NCBI RefSeq assembly: GCF_963675165.1
Contig: NC_087378.1
Location: 1,419,525-1,483,524, forward strand
Reading direction: 5' to 3'
DNA length: 64,000 bases
Source: Halichondria panicea
Taxonomy: Eukaryota > Porifera > Demospongiae > Suberitida > Halichondriidae
Shown here: positions 34,140 to 43,857 of the stretch, one piece after another
Numbering within the stretch: position 1 is the first letter of the stretch
How the letters are laid out: each line of letters begins with the position of its first letter
Translations under genes and position numbers: made by a program
Notes under the pieces: model-generated
The model's input: only the letters and a program-made list of their open reading frames with translations
The model's database searches: none
What the model was told of the DNA's origin: nothing

Positions 34140-36642
34140 ATGTGCCCAGTCAGCAGAAAGTGTGATGTCGATGGCTGTGCTCTATTTTCTATGATGGCAT
34201 ACAACAACAGTATTCCAAAGCTAGAGTCAGTGTCCTTTACAAGACCACCAGAATGGACAGATGAAGACAGAATGCACTTCCTCCTCGCTCCATTCCCTCT
34301 GAGTACGTCCCCTTCCCCTCAAGACCCCAAACTATCCTTCTGGTACTCGCTCATACTCAGCAGTTCCAAGGAGCTCAAAAAACCATCCTTTACAGAAGAA
34401 GAGCTAAAGACACGCTTCAAGTGGAATGGAAGCCTCTCTCCGAGTTGCCTGGGGCCTGTAATTGAGAGTATGGAGAGGTCTGGTGTGATAACAAAGCAAA
34501 GAGACTTTACTAAATCCAGTGATGCCGGCTGGCTCCTATGGGGGTTGAAGATGGTCGTTGCCAAACCTGTCGGCTGGGCCCTGAGTAGCTACCTTCCTGG
34601 TGACAGGTATACAGGATCCTACATTATCACTTCTCTGGTTAAGGTAGGTACCATATTTACCTCTGAATGTTTATTGCAAAGGTAGGTTGATTCATTATAC
34701 ATTTAAAAATGATTGACAGGTTGCTCTGATCTGATCTCTTTATAGGAGTATGCAGAGAAAGTGATATTAAAGCACCAACAAATAGTTCTCCACAAGTCGA
34801 CAGATCTGGTCATGAAGGCTGCTGACTTTGACACACTGAGTAGTGAACTTGTGAGCTCAGATGTGTTGCCTCTAGTGAAGACCTCCCTGATCAGAGATGG
34901 AGCGATAGTGAGCAAGTCCACAGAGCTGGGATACAATGTACTCAAGATTTGTGACGGAAAAAGAACAGATATTTCAGAAGTTGATGTAGGGATTGTGAGG
35001 TGCAGTTGCCTCTGTTCGCATTGTGTATAATGATTGCCATTCTAATGTGTAATGCATGTGTTCATGAGATAATTAATGGAATTTTATGAGGGTGTTTTTT
35101 CCTTCTGTAGGATTAAAGAATCTGTCAAGAGTCTCAAAGAGCAGGTGGACTCACTAACTCTGAGAGTACAGAAGTAAGTGTGTGCTGCGTGGACTGTGTT
35201 AGGGCTCAGTCACTCCTCTGCAGGTTAAAGCAGTCAGCCAGAGAGAACATCAAAGACAAGAAGAAGGTGACTCGTACTATGTTGATTGTATGTTGTTGTA
35301 TGGGTTTGTTTACAGGCTGTGAGGCTGCTGCGACAGAGCAAAACGTTGGAAGGGCTACTGGTAAAGAGGGAAGGGGCACTGGATAACCTTCAAACTGCAC
35401 TCCAGCAAATACAGATGGCAGAGACAGACAAAATGGTAAGCAACCAACCTATTACCTTAGATTAATACAAAACTGAATGCTATGTTTCACACACGTACAC
35501 ACGCACACACTGTGCTTACTACCTTACACACCCAGATAGTGGATGCATACAAGAGTAGTGTGAGGGCACTCAAGTCAGTACGGGAGGGGTTGACATTGGA
35601 AGGGGTAGAAGAGACACTGGAGGAGCTCAGAGAAACTATGGACGAAGGCCAGGAAATATCTGCAGCCCTCAGTGAAGGTGAAGATGAGTTGCTTCAGTAC
35701 TTATGGCATGTTAGTTGGTCTCTTGTTAGGTGTTGGAGACAGTTTGGAGTGTGATGATGATGAGCTGGAAAGAGACCTAGCTGAACTGCTAGGTCCACAA
35801 CAGTCAGAAACAGGTTAGTTTTCATACTATAATTACCCTGTGCGTGCGCAGCAGGGGTAGAGTGATTGGTGTGTGTGTATGGACACAAAAATGAGCTGTT
35901 TGAGCGATATTTTCATGGACTGCTTTAACTGCTAGTGAGACAGTGGAAAAAATAGGCTGCTAATAGTTGAAACTTGTACATGTAGGTAATTTTCCAAGGC
36001 AACAAAAAACACTGTTCTTCAAATTGATTTAATCGTTATTCCCTATGATTCCCGATAATGATTAATCATATAATTATAATGTTATATAAGGTCATTACAG
36101 TAATAATTAATAATTATGGTTTCACAGCACAATATAAAAAAATTGTTAAGGAAAAAGGTAATGAGAAGTGTGTGTGTGTGCTGAAGGCTAAACTGTACTT
36201 GTCAGCTAACCTATACTATAATACTAGGAGAGAGAGCAAGGGAAAAATACTATACATGCATGTACGTACTTATTTAATGTGACACCTAGAGCATGGACAT
36301 TTGAGCATACATTGTCCTAAAGTTGTTGATGAAGTTTGCCCACATGACTTTGTAGAGTTTAGTTTTTGCCGTTTGCGATAGATCTATTTCCGGTATTTTG
36401 TTCCATAGTTTAGTTATTCTATTAAAATAGAAGTGTAAAAAATTATCATACATATCCATTTTGCTGCTGTGTGATATCATAATTATAAACACTGTGCTTT
36501 CCATGCAGTGACTACAGACCAGGGATCATCTGTTGAGGATGAACTGGAGGCTCAGTTAGCTGCCCTGTCCCTACAACAAGTTCCTTTATCCACCCCTAAA
36601 GTATCACAACTAGCGAAGAGACAAACTCCAATGCTAGCTTAA
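34140..36642 (+). CDS. CHMP7: CHMP7, ESCRT-III-related protein, about 447 aa, 8 exons
   Basis: ESCRT-III adaptor that in other animals recruits CHMP4 to the reforming nuclear envelope and to endosomes. Exons: 34140-34643, 34746-34999, 35111-35173, 35224-35266, 35316-35435, 35536-35677, 35730-35813, 36509-36642; frame kept throughout. The N-terminal half is the tandem winged-helix region typical of CHMP7 (RPPEWTDEDRMHFLLAPF; GWLLWGLKMVVAKPVGWALS). The C-terminal half is the SNF7-like coiled coil (RIKESVKSLKEQVDSL; RLLRQSKTLEGLLVKREGAL; AYKSSVRALK). It ends in a MIM-type helix, DELEAQLAALSLQ. Human CHMP7 is 453 aa. The start could instead be 34191 or 34194 (MMAYNNS...), which gives a spacing to PPEW like the human protein. 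Intron 7 holds a LINE remnant. Confidence 0.92.
36319..36432 (-). mobile_element. LINE reverse-transcriptase 3' tail remnant
   Basis: Minus-strand frame reading FYFNRITKLWNKIPEIDLS, then about 15 residues and WANFINNF. This is the typical last block of non-LTR retrotransposon ORF2 (F-F-N-R-I-x-x-L-W-N-x-L-P ... F-x-x-x-F). Only this 3' end is recognisable, so a 5'-truncated old copy in CHMP7 intron 7, opposite to the gene. Confidence 0.55.
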
Positions 36643-36792
36643 ACTATATATATACACATGTACTTTAATTCATTACGTTGTTTCATTGTTTGTTCATATT
36701 TGTTGCAAAAAACACTTTATCATAATCATTACAAGAACAGTTGATATCTGATTTGGACAATTTAAAGACAAAACAATATCACTCAAACGGTT

Positions 36793-37847
36793 CTACCTGC
36801 ATGCATAGTTCCTTAGCACTTGTACCAGTACATACAGTTGCGTCACACCCACACACACAACACAGAGCAGCCACAATCTATCGTCCACATTGGCCACAAA
36901 CCACGATGAGTAGAGACCAAGACTCACAACGCCCATACTAACAGTGAATAATATAGTACCGAACAAAGCGTGAATCCTCTTCATGGTCACCATACGAACT
37001 TTGAACGGTAGTATCCCCGGGTACATATGTAGCAATCCACCAGACATCTGAAAGGTCAATGCAGCTAGTACATAGAGTCCAATCATCCCATGCCAGGAGG
37101 TGTAGTGTGGGTAGCCATTGAGCATCTTGTTGGCAGTAATAACGATGAAACCAGTGACTGCAGACACTGCCATACCAATTTGAAGGAGCCAGTGCCAGCG
37201 TACCTTGCTTGAGCGAGGGCTGGTGATGGGGGAGGACCAGGGGGAGAAGAGGAGAATGGCCTCAGGCATCAGGACAACAAACTGCAGGTGATCGAGAGAA
37301 ATATTGAGGTCGATTAAGTGATTGCATTGCCATTTAATACAGTATAATATGCTAATGCAGTATATATGGTTGTTGTAGATATTTTAAAATTACGAGTTCC
37401 ACTTACTGCCAATGTCATTAGAGTGGGATGCCAGGAGAACAAACCTGCATCAATTCATATGTAAATACACTAGCTATTCTTCGGTACTGATGACTCACTG
37501 CTTGACGGCTTAGCTGTCCAAACAATCACTAGGGTAAACGCCAGGACAAGAAGGTGAACACAGAACCCAATCGCTGCTCCAATCTTGTTTTTTGGCTTCT
37601 CGGCTACTGCATCAACAATGATTAGATCAATTTATGGCTTGAATACTCGCTCAAACTTACTCAAGTGCCTCTCAATCAGAGAATCCACGATTCCTTCCAT
37701 CTGCTGGAACCCTGCTTTGACATTTTGTCTTCCTTTCCTTGCAGACATATCCTGATCAGCGTTCCTATTGCCCTCTCTATTGCCAGGGCTTGAGTCTTGC
37801 ATGTGTATACGGTACGGATCGTCGAGGAGAGGGATTAGAGTGTGCAT
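36793..37847 (-). CDS. Cytochrome b561 domain protein (CYB561D1/D2-like), 273 aa
   Basis: Six-helix transmembrane haem protein that moves electrons across endomembranes, usually from ascorbate. Exons (minus): 37661-37847, 37499-37606, 37407-37444, 36793-37281. About 65 hydrophilic residues precede helix 1 (GAAIGFCVHLLVLAFTLVIV). The four haem-ligand histidines expected for the family lie in FSWHPTLM, VRWHWLLQ, YTSWHGMIG and MKRIHALFG. LFSWHPTLMTLA followed by MPEAILLFSPWSS is close to vertebrate CYB561D2. The stop lies 150 bp from the CHMP7 stop, tail to tail. The start is head to head with the ATP5ME-like gene. Confidence 0.88.
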
Positions 37848-37951
37848 TATCTAGAAGTATATTTATTCCATTGCACTCTGAACTTTGCTGGTGTGTACAT
37901 GTTGTGTTGTTGCAGGCCTCTGCTGCGCTGCACTCTGATCTAGACCTCAAA
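37848..37951. promoter_or_regulatory. Shared promoter / 5'UTR, cytochrome b561 gene and ATP5ME-like gene
   Basis: Only 104 bp separate the two opposed start codons. A CAG acceptor-like site at 37915-37917 may mark a 5'UTR splice of the plus-strand gene, in which case that transcript starts further left. Confidence 0.4.
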
Positions 37952-38200
37952 ATGCCACCTTCTCCTCTGATAAGAGTAAGAGTCCTTTACCTGTATGTGT
38001 TTATCAACTTCTAGCTTTTTGAAATGTCTTTAGTTTACAAGATATAGTGCTTTGACCCTGGGCATCTTCTATGGCTTCAGAAGGAACAGTAAGAACCATT
38101 TTCTTCTCGTATTTGTATTTGATATTGATGTTCGAATGATCTAATAGGTAGCCTGAAGAAACAAGAGGCCAAAAAATCCAAGGAGGCTACTACTAAGTAA
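37952..38200 (+). CDS. ATP5ME: ATP synthase subunit e (ATP5ME-like), 43 aa, 3 exons
   Basis: Small inner-membrane subunit of mitochondrial F1Fo-ATP synthase, important for dimer formation. Exons: 37952-37975, 38034-38088, 38148-38200; too short to be found as one reading frame. The product begins MPPSPLIRFTRYSALTLGIF and continues YGFRRNSSLKKQEAKKSKEA. It matches the vertebrate core S-P-L-I-K-L-G-R-Y-S-A-L-x-L-G-x-x-Y-G. The GxxxG-type helix motif seen in many homologues is reduced here (LGIFYG). At 43 residues it lacks most of the C-terminal coiled tail of the human protein (69 aa). Confidence 0.8.
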
Positions 38201-38654
38201 TAACTGAATAGCAAGACTGGTCATGTGACGTGTATAGAATGTGAGTTACCAATTACTGTTGTATTCCATCTGATCTGTATAGATCTGTATACAGTAAATG
38301 TTACCCTATGCAGGTGAGGTGGAAGCTGTTTGGTGTCTCTTAAACTGACATAGATATATACAAAGCCTATTCATTAGACTAGCAACACAATTTATGTTCA
38401 TTGTCTCTTTGATGTGCAGTAATGTTGTGTGAGTGTGTCTATTACATAGGCTAAATATTCGCAGGAGCCCAGATTCTCCTTAATAATTATACAATGTGTT
38501 TATTTATGGGCTCCTGATATTCGGTATGGGTCACCGTTTAGCTCGTGAATATCATTAAGATTATACTGGAATTCCCCTACACATAACAAACTCGCTTGAC
38601 AAGATGCCTGTCACATGTGTCCAAGATAGATAATAGTCAAGAATTGGTTTTGGT
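38201..38654 (+). other. Intergenic region with a short inverted repeat
   Basis: A 454-bp spacer. CAGGAGCCCA (38462-38471) and its complement TGGGCTCCTG (38507-38516) form a 10-bp inverted repeat around an AT-rich loop. The same GGAGCC(C/T)-type core occurs near 56862 and 61876, so it may be another MITE fragment. No gene seen. Confidence 0.4.
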
Positions 38655-39327
38655 ATGGCTGAGAGTAACCAACTACTCACGGAGATATCAATTCCTCTGC
38701 TGGGAGCTGTAGTGAGCATTTTGACGGTAGCATTTGCCATCTGCCTCTGTGCAGCTAGGTGAGTGCATGATCTGGTGTGTGTGTGTGTGTGTGTGATGGA
38801 TGATTGAGCATTCAGGCATGCAACGGTAGCTAGCTGTTCAGCAATTGTTTTCTTTTATCCTTGCACCACAGTGGATGCTGTCCAATAAGTACAAGACGCT
38901 GCAGAGAGAATAGAAGGAGAAACCTCTTGCTAAGACCGTGTAGAACGGTGAGTGAATTGTCGTGTAAATCGGGTACTGGGTATCACAATGTTTATTTCAT
39001 TTTACAGGCTCGTTACTCCAATGCTTCAAAGTGCTGTGCTAATGAGGTCAGTGTTGTGCTTGATACTCAATTGTAGTTGCTTTTTTGCAGACGTGTCCAA
39101 TTTGCTTGGATGATTTCAGAGAAAGTGAAAAGATGGTCGTCAGTCCTTGTAGACATGGTTTCCATAAAGAGTGAGTGCTAATGTCTGAATCACAACAGTA
39201 CCACCCTTCACATCTAATCACCTCTAGTTGCATTGCCCACTGCTTGGAGCGCTCTCCCAACTGTCCTGTGTGTAAGAACATCATCGGTAGTGAAAGACAA
39301 GCAAACGAAAGAACTGAATTGCTATAG
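38655..39327 (+). CDS. Single-pass RING-H2 E3 ligase (RNF24/RNF122-like), 132 aa
   Basis: Membrane-anchored ubiquitin ligase candidate. Exons: 38655-38758, 38872-38947, 39008-39046, 39091-39170, 39228-39327. Residues 10-35 form the TM helix (ISIPLLGAVVSILTVAFAIC), followed by Cys/Arg-rich juxtamembrane sequence. The C-terminal RING-H2 has all eight ligands: CPICLDDF, then CRHGFHKDC, then CPVC. Size, one N-terminal helix and C-terminal RING-H2 resemble RNF24/RNF122 (about 150 aa), but the N-terminal part is too short to assign one of them. Confidence 0.85.
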
Positions 39328-39598
39328 TTTTTGTGTCACTTGATACACAGTCATGTACCACTGGTCTGCGTATCTTTGTATCCCCTCTCAACTCATATCA
39401 TTATGGGTAATTTATTTTGTGTTTTTAATTCTGAAATTGCTATCATCTCTGCTATCATCATCATGTATGTCTAGCTTTCTCTAACGACGACCTTTCCCCT
39501 AATTTTGATTCACCTTTGGACTGTACAGCATGGAAGAGAGCCCTTGCATTTACCTATTTCCTATGGCCCAATACTGATCACAAAGACTTAAAGAGAAG

Positions 39599-41516
39599 AT
39601 GGGACTGACAAGATTTTTCTGCTATGTTGGAATGCTGTATGGAATAGTGGTTGTTGCTCTCTGGGACCCAAAGAATTACTCATACAAGTAAATAGTATTA
39701 AAGTAGCTGATCTTCCATTTTGCATAATTAACTGGACTCTTCTATGACATAATTTTATCATTGGTTTCTATGCAGGCCACTACCTGATGTGTATGCGTTT
39801 GACTACATCATTATTGGAGCCGGGACAGCAGGCAGTGTGTTGGCAAATAGACTCAGTGAAAACCCAAATGTAACGGTATTAGTAATCGAAGCTGGGAAAC
39901 ATGATTACGATTGGTCCTTTGGAGTCCCTTCATCATTCACCAACGTTCAGATGAGAAAGGAGTACGATTGGATGTATCAGACAATACCTCAGAGCTCAGG
40001 TTGCGAGTTCCTAAAGAAACAGGTTGCACAGTGGCCATTAGGAAAGACGATGGGAGGCACTAGCTCCTCTAATTCAATGCTATACGCCAGAGGGAACAAA
40101 GCTGATTACGAACAATGGAAGGAGGGTGGTGCAGAAGGTTGGGGTTATGAAGACGTGCTACCGTATTTCAAAAAGGCCGAATCTTATAAAGGTGTTGATA
40201 TGAACTTTGAATACCATGGAACGAACGGACCCATTTCAGTAAGCAAGCATACTTTTGTAACACCCCTGGCACACGCTTTGGTCAATGCAAGCAAGGAGCT
40301 TGGATATGATGTCGTAGACTATAATGGTAAGTCTCAATTGGGATTCAGTTTGACTCAGAACACAATCGAACGTGGAATTAGATCATCACCAGCCAGTGCG
40401 TATCTGCATCCGATAAGAAAGCGTGAGAATCTCTGGGTCCTAAAAGAACACATGGTTCGTAGCTTGAAGATTGAGAACAATACCGTTGTCGGTGTGTACT
40501 ACACCTCTACTGCAGATTACCATTATGGAGGAGAACAAACTATACGAGTCGCTAGAGAAGTTATTATTTCCGCTGGCCCAGTAAACTCCCCAATTATTCT
40601 CATGCTGTCTGGAATTGGTCGTAAAGAACATTTGGATCAAGTCCCTATAACACAAGTACAAGAGCTTCCAGTTGGTAGGAACTTACAAGACAGTGTAATG
40701 ATTCCTATACCGGTGATCCTCGATGATGACTCCCCTACTAGCGGTAACACTATCTCAGACGAGCTATTGCAATCACCCCTATCAATGATGCAGTATTGGC
40801 TGACTGGAGATGGTCCTCTCTCGTCCACAGCATTCGAAGTTGTGGGGTTTGTGAGGTCTGGTTTAGAGCCACCTGGAAGTGGACCAGATTTGCAGATTCT
40901 CCTCTATAATCGATTCATGGGACCAGACTTGATGAGACTGCTCGGAATCACAACACAAGGAATGACATATTTATGGGGCTATGATTTAATTACGGACAAA
41001 TTCAAGTCTGGATACGTACTTTTTGTTGTTCTTCTACATCCAAGAAGCCGCGGCTATGTACAGATGGACACTGTTCGCTCCCCACTCCAAATGCCTTATA
41101 TCAACCCTGACTATTTATCAGAAAAAGAGGACATTGAGATTCTGTTGAAGGGCATTCGAAAAGCCCAAGCATTGCTCAAAACAACTGCCTTCAGCAAATT
41201 CAAGGGACGTATGCCGGCTGAAGATTCAAACTCTCAATTTTCCTATGACTCTGATGAATTCTGGCGATGGTACATACCTCGAATTTCGCTGCCTGGTTAC
41301 AGTCCATCTGGAACCTGCAAAATGGGTGGAGCTAATGACCTTTCGGCTGTTGTTGATCCCACACTGAAAGTAAAAGGTGTTGAGGGTGTGAGGGTTGTGG
41401 ATGCGTCAATTATGCCTCAGGCTATCTCTGGGAACACGTATGCAGCTACTATGATGATTGCTGAGAAGACTGCAGATTCAATAAAGAACTATTGGAAGCC
41501 CATTGAAAGAATGTAG
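39599..41516 (+). CDS. GMC-family FAD oxidoreductase, 609 aa, altered active-site positions
   Basis: Glucose-methanol-choline oxidoreductase family. Exons 39599-39687 and 39776-41516; one small exon gives a hydrophobic signal or anchor (FFCYVGMLYGIVVVALW). The FAD site is YIIIGAGTAGSVLANRLSE, followed by LVIEAG and WPLGKTMGGTSSSNSMLYAR (signature 1). A second signature, VIISAGPVNSPIILMLSGIG, follows. The C-terminal block reads SPSGTCKMG and VVDASIMPQAISGNTYAATM. In active members the residue before PxGTC is the catalytic His; here it is Ser (about residue 539). The partner His/Asn in GNT-H/N-A is Tyr (about residue 585). Both changes are seen in raw codons. Flavin binding looks intact, so catalysis may be lost or changed. 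Confidence 0.88.
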
Positions 41517-41697
41517 ATTGATTAGGTCTTAATTTTGTGCATATACATGTGTAACAATATAATTATTTACTTGTGCAATCACACAGTTCTCTCATATTAC
41601 ACAAATTACACAATGTAATATGAGAGACGTCTAGCTGGGTGAGATAAAACCATGCTGACCACCTCAACCCTTCAGAATCAGGAAAAGAGAGAAAATA

Positions 41698-43595
41698 ATG
41701 TTTGCAGTTTGCTTAATCTTCCTTGGTGTAAGTACAAACTATATAGATCTAGAGAAGTCTTTAAGTATTTGCTGCATAGATACTTTTATAATGCTATCAT
41801 CACACTGCAGGTCACTGCACTGGTGCAAAGTCAGCCACAGTATGAGGTGCAACTTGAGTTGCCTGTCGGGTTTTTTTACCGCTCTGGCTTTCTAAGCCAG
41901 TTGGCCGATGGCACTTGTTGCTCACCCAATGAAACAGCGTGCCACACTAGTTGCAATCAAACTCAAATCACCCTCTGCTTCAGAGAGACTTCCAATAATA
42001 CGGACATGAACAACTGCACATTGGGAGAAATGACCTTTATTACAGGAGCTGGCAGTGGTATTTATACCTTCAGTGCGACAGGAGCTACTACTACCACTAC
42101 TTATCCTGTGAGTGTTGCTGGTGTGTATAATTATTTATAGTCAATTGCGTTTATTTATATATATAGGGAAGCTATCAGCTCTACTATGAAATATCTGCTT
42201 TGCATCCAATAAGAAGTATTGAAAGTGGAAACAGTACATTCAACAATTCAGTAAACGTCCAAAATGATTTAGTTGTGCTGTCTGGGGAGAGGACCAACCT
42301 CATATTTCGTGCTATGACGTTGGTTTGCAAAGAAGGCTACTTTGGTCCTGACTGTGGCAGTCCTTGTATTTCGCAAAACGACTCCACTGGACACTTCACT
42401 TGTGGTGTGAATGGTGCCAAGGTGTGTCTCCCTGGTTATCAGAACCCTGAGACCAACTGTGTGGAAGAAGCACCTACAGAACCTACTACTACAGCTCAAG
42501 GGGGTCAAGCATCTGCAGTTGGTGTCCCGATGATAGTGGGTGGGGCAGTTGGGGGAATCGTGTTGCTATTACTCATCATCCTTGTTATCATGATTGTGGC
42601 TGCGTTAATTTGGAGGCGAAGGTCGAAGAGACAAGGGAAGGTCCGTTTTGAAGGAAATTCAGTAGGTAAGTCCGTTAGTTTATATTTGTAGCTGCTACAT
42701 AACTGTACTGTAATTTTGACGATATAATTGCAGTGTTTAGTTCACTCCAAACAGACAGCCCAGAGAACTCGAGTGAGAATAATAATAATGGTGGCGCCGA
42801 AGCGACAGTGCCTGTAATGTACACCAAGGTCAACAAAGACATATGTAAGTTAATTGATATGCCCCATTGGAGTATTCAACACAAATACTCTATAGCTGAA
42901 GCTTTGTTGTCAGTTCTACACTTGCTCATTGACCTCCCACGGTAACCTAGTCAGGCTCTAAATGCATCTAAGGTGTTAAGTACCCTCTTCAGTTACTAAC
43001 AAACATCATAACACCCAACTAGTGATATTGACATGACAAAATAATTGTCCAACAACCAATGCATGTGCTGTGACAAACACCATTGAAATGCATGTATATA
43101 TCAACATGCAGACACACAGAGAGAGGAGGCCCCTCCAATCATCCCGTATACAGGGGAGCCGTACATGGAGGTGGCGAGGACTGGACTGTTTGCCACTCCT
43201 GGGCAAAGGGCTCTACCAGAGATAGTCATGGCTAGTAGTCCGGGGTATGCTGAAGTGCATCGACCTCAGGTAGCCATATTATCTCTTTATCACAATGTCA
43301 CGTTTCGTATAGTGTCCAACACTAGCGCTATTCAATTCACCGTATTATTGAAGCGTGACTATTGTGTACGTATCATAATACTCGTGCTGTGTTCATCCTA
43401 CAGGTTGTTTATGCTGACCTGAATATCTCTAAAGTCAGAACTCAGGCTACAGCTCAACTGTCAATGGTAAGCTAATACTGTTCATTGTGTACAGCTACAA
43501 TACCATACCCCCTCTCCCCTTCCCTACAGACCGACTCTGACAATGATGTCATTCAGTACTCACGTGTTTTGAGCAAGAATGAATTAATGATTTAG
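41698..43595 (+). CDS. DSL-domain type I membrane protein with ITIM-like tail, 407 aa, 7 exons
   Basis: Exons: 41698-41727, 41811-42107, 42167-42665, 42734-42844, 43112-43269, 43404-43466, 43530-43595. The signal peptide is split over exons 1-2 (MFAVCLIFLGVTALVQS). An MNNL-like N-domain with Cys pairs follows (GTCCSPNETACHTSC). Then a DSL domain at about residue 163 (C-x8-C-x3-C-x11-C-x7-C-x10-C), with no EGF repeat after it. One TM helix (about 228-257) and a stop-transfer RRRSKRQGK follow. The tail holds three tyrosines in ITIM-type context: VMYTKV (Tyr305), VVYADL (Tyr368) and IQYSRV (Tyr396). Paralogue of the DSL gene at 29116. A longer frame from 41652 reads through intron 1 and lacks a signal peptide, so I did not use it. 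Confidence 0.85.
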
Positions 43596-43857
43596 TCATG
43601 TGTAAAACTATGCTAAATATACTGTGTCGTATTTTTATACTGCCAAGTTTAACTAATCTGTGCTCTTCATTTTTAATACATATACCGGTATAATATAATG
43701 TTTAACAACTTTACAATGGAACAAAAAATACATTATGTGTAGCTATGAGTAAAAAAGAATGAACAGTCTCTCTATAATTATAAGTATGTATAATACTCTA
43801 TTTAGTGTCCATGAATAAAAATCAGTGGCTAGACACTGCAGACAGTTAGTTCTCAGA

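Noticed and set aside
34319-34564. Minus-strand frame opposite CHMP7 exon 1
   Set aside because: Antisense shadow; the plus strand matches CHMP7 winged-helix sequence.
41652-42140. Single 162-codon version of the second DSL gene's 5' part
   Set aside because: It reads through intron 1 and lacks a signal peptide; the spliced start at 41698 gives one.
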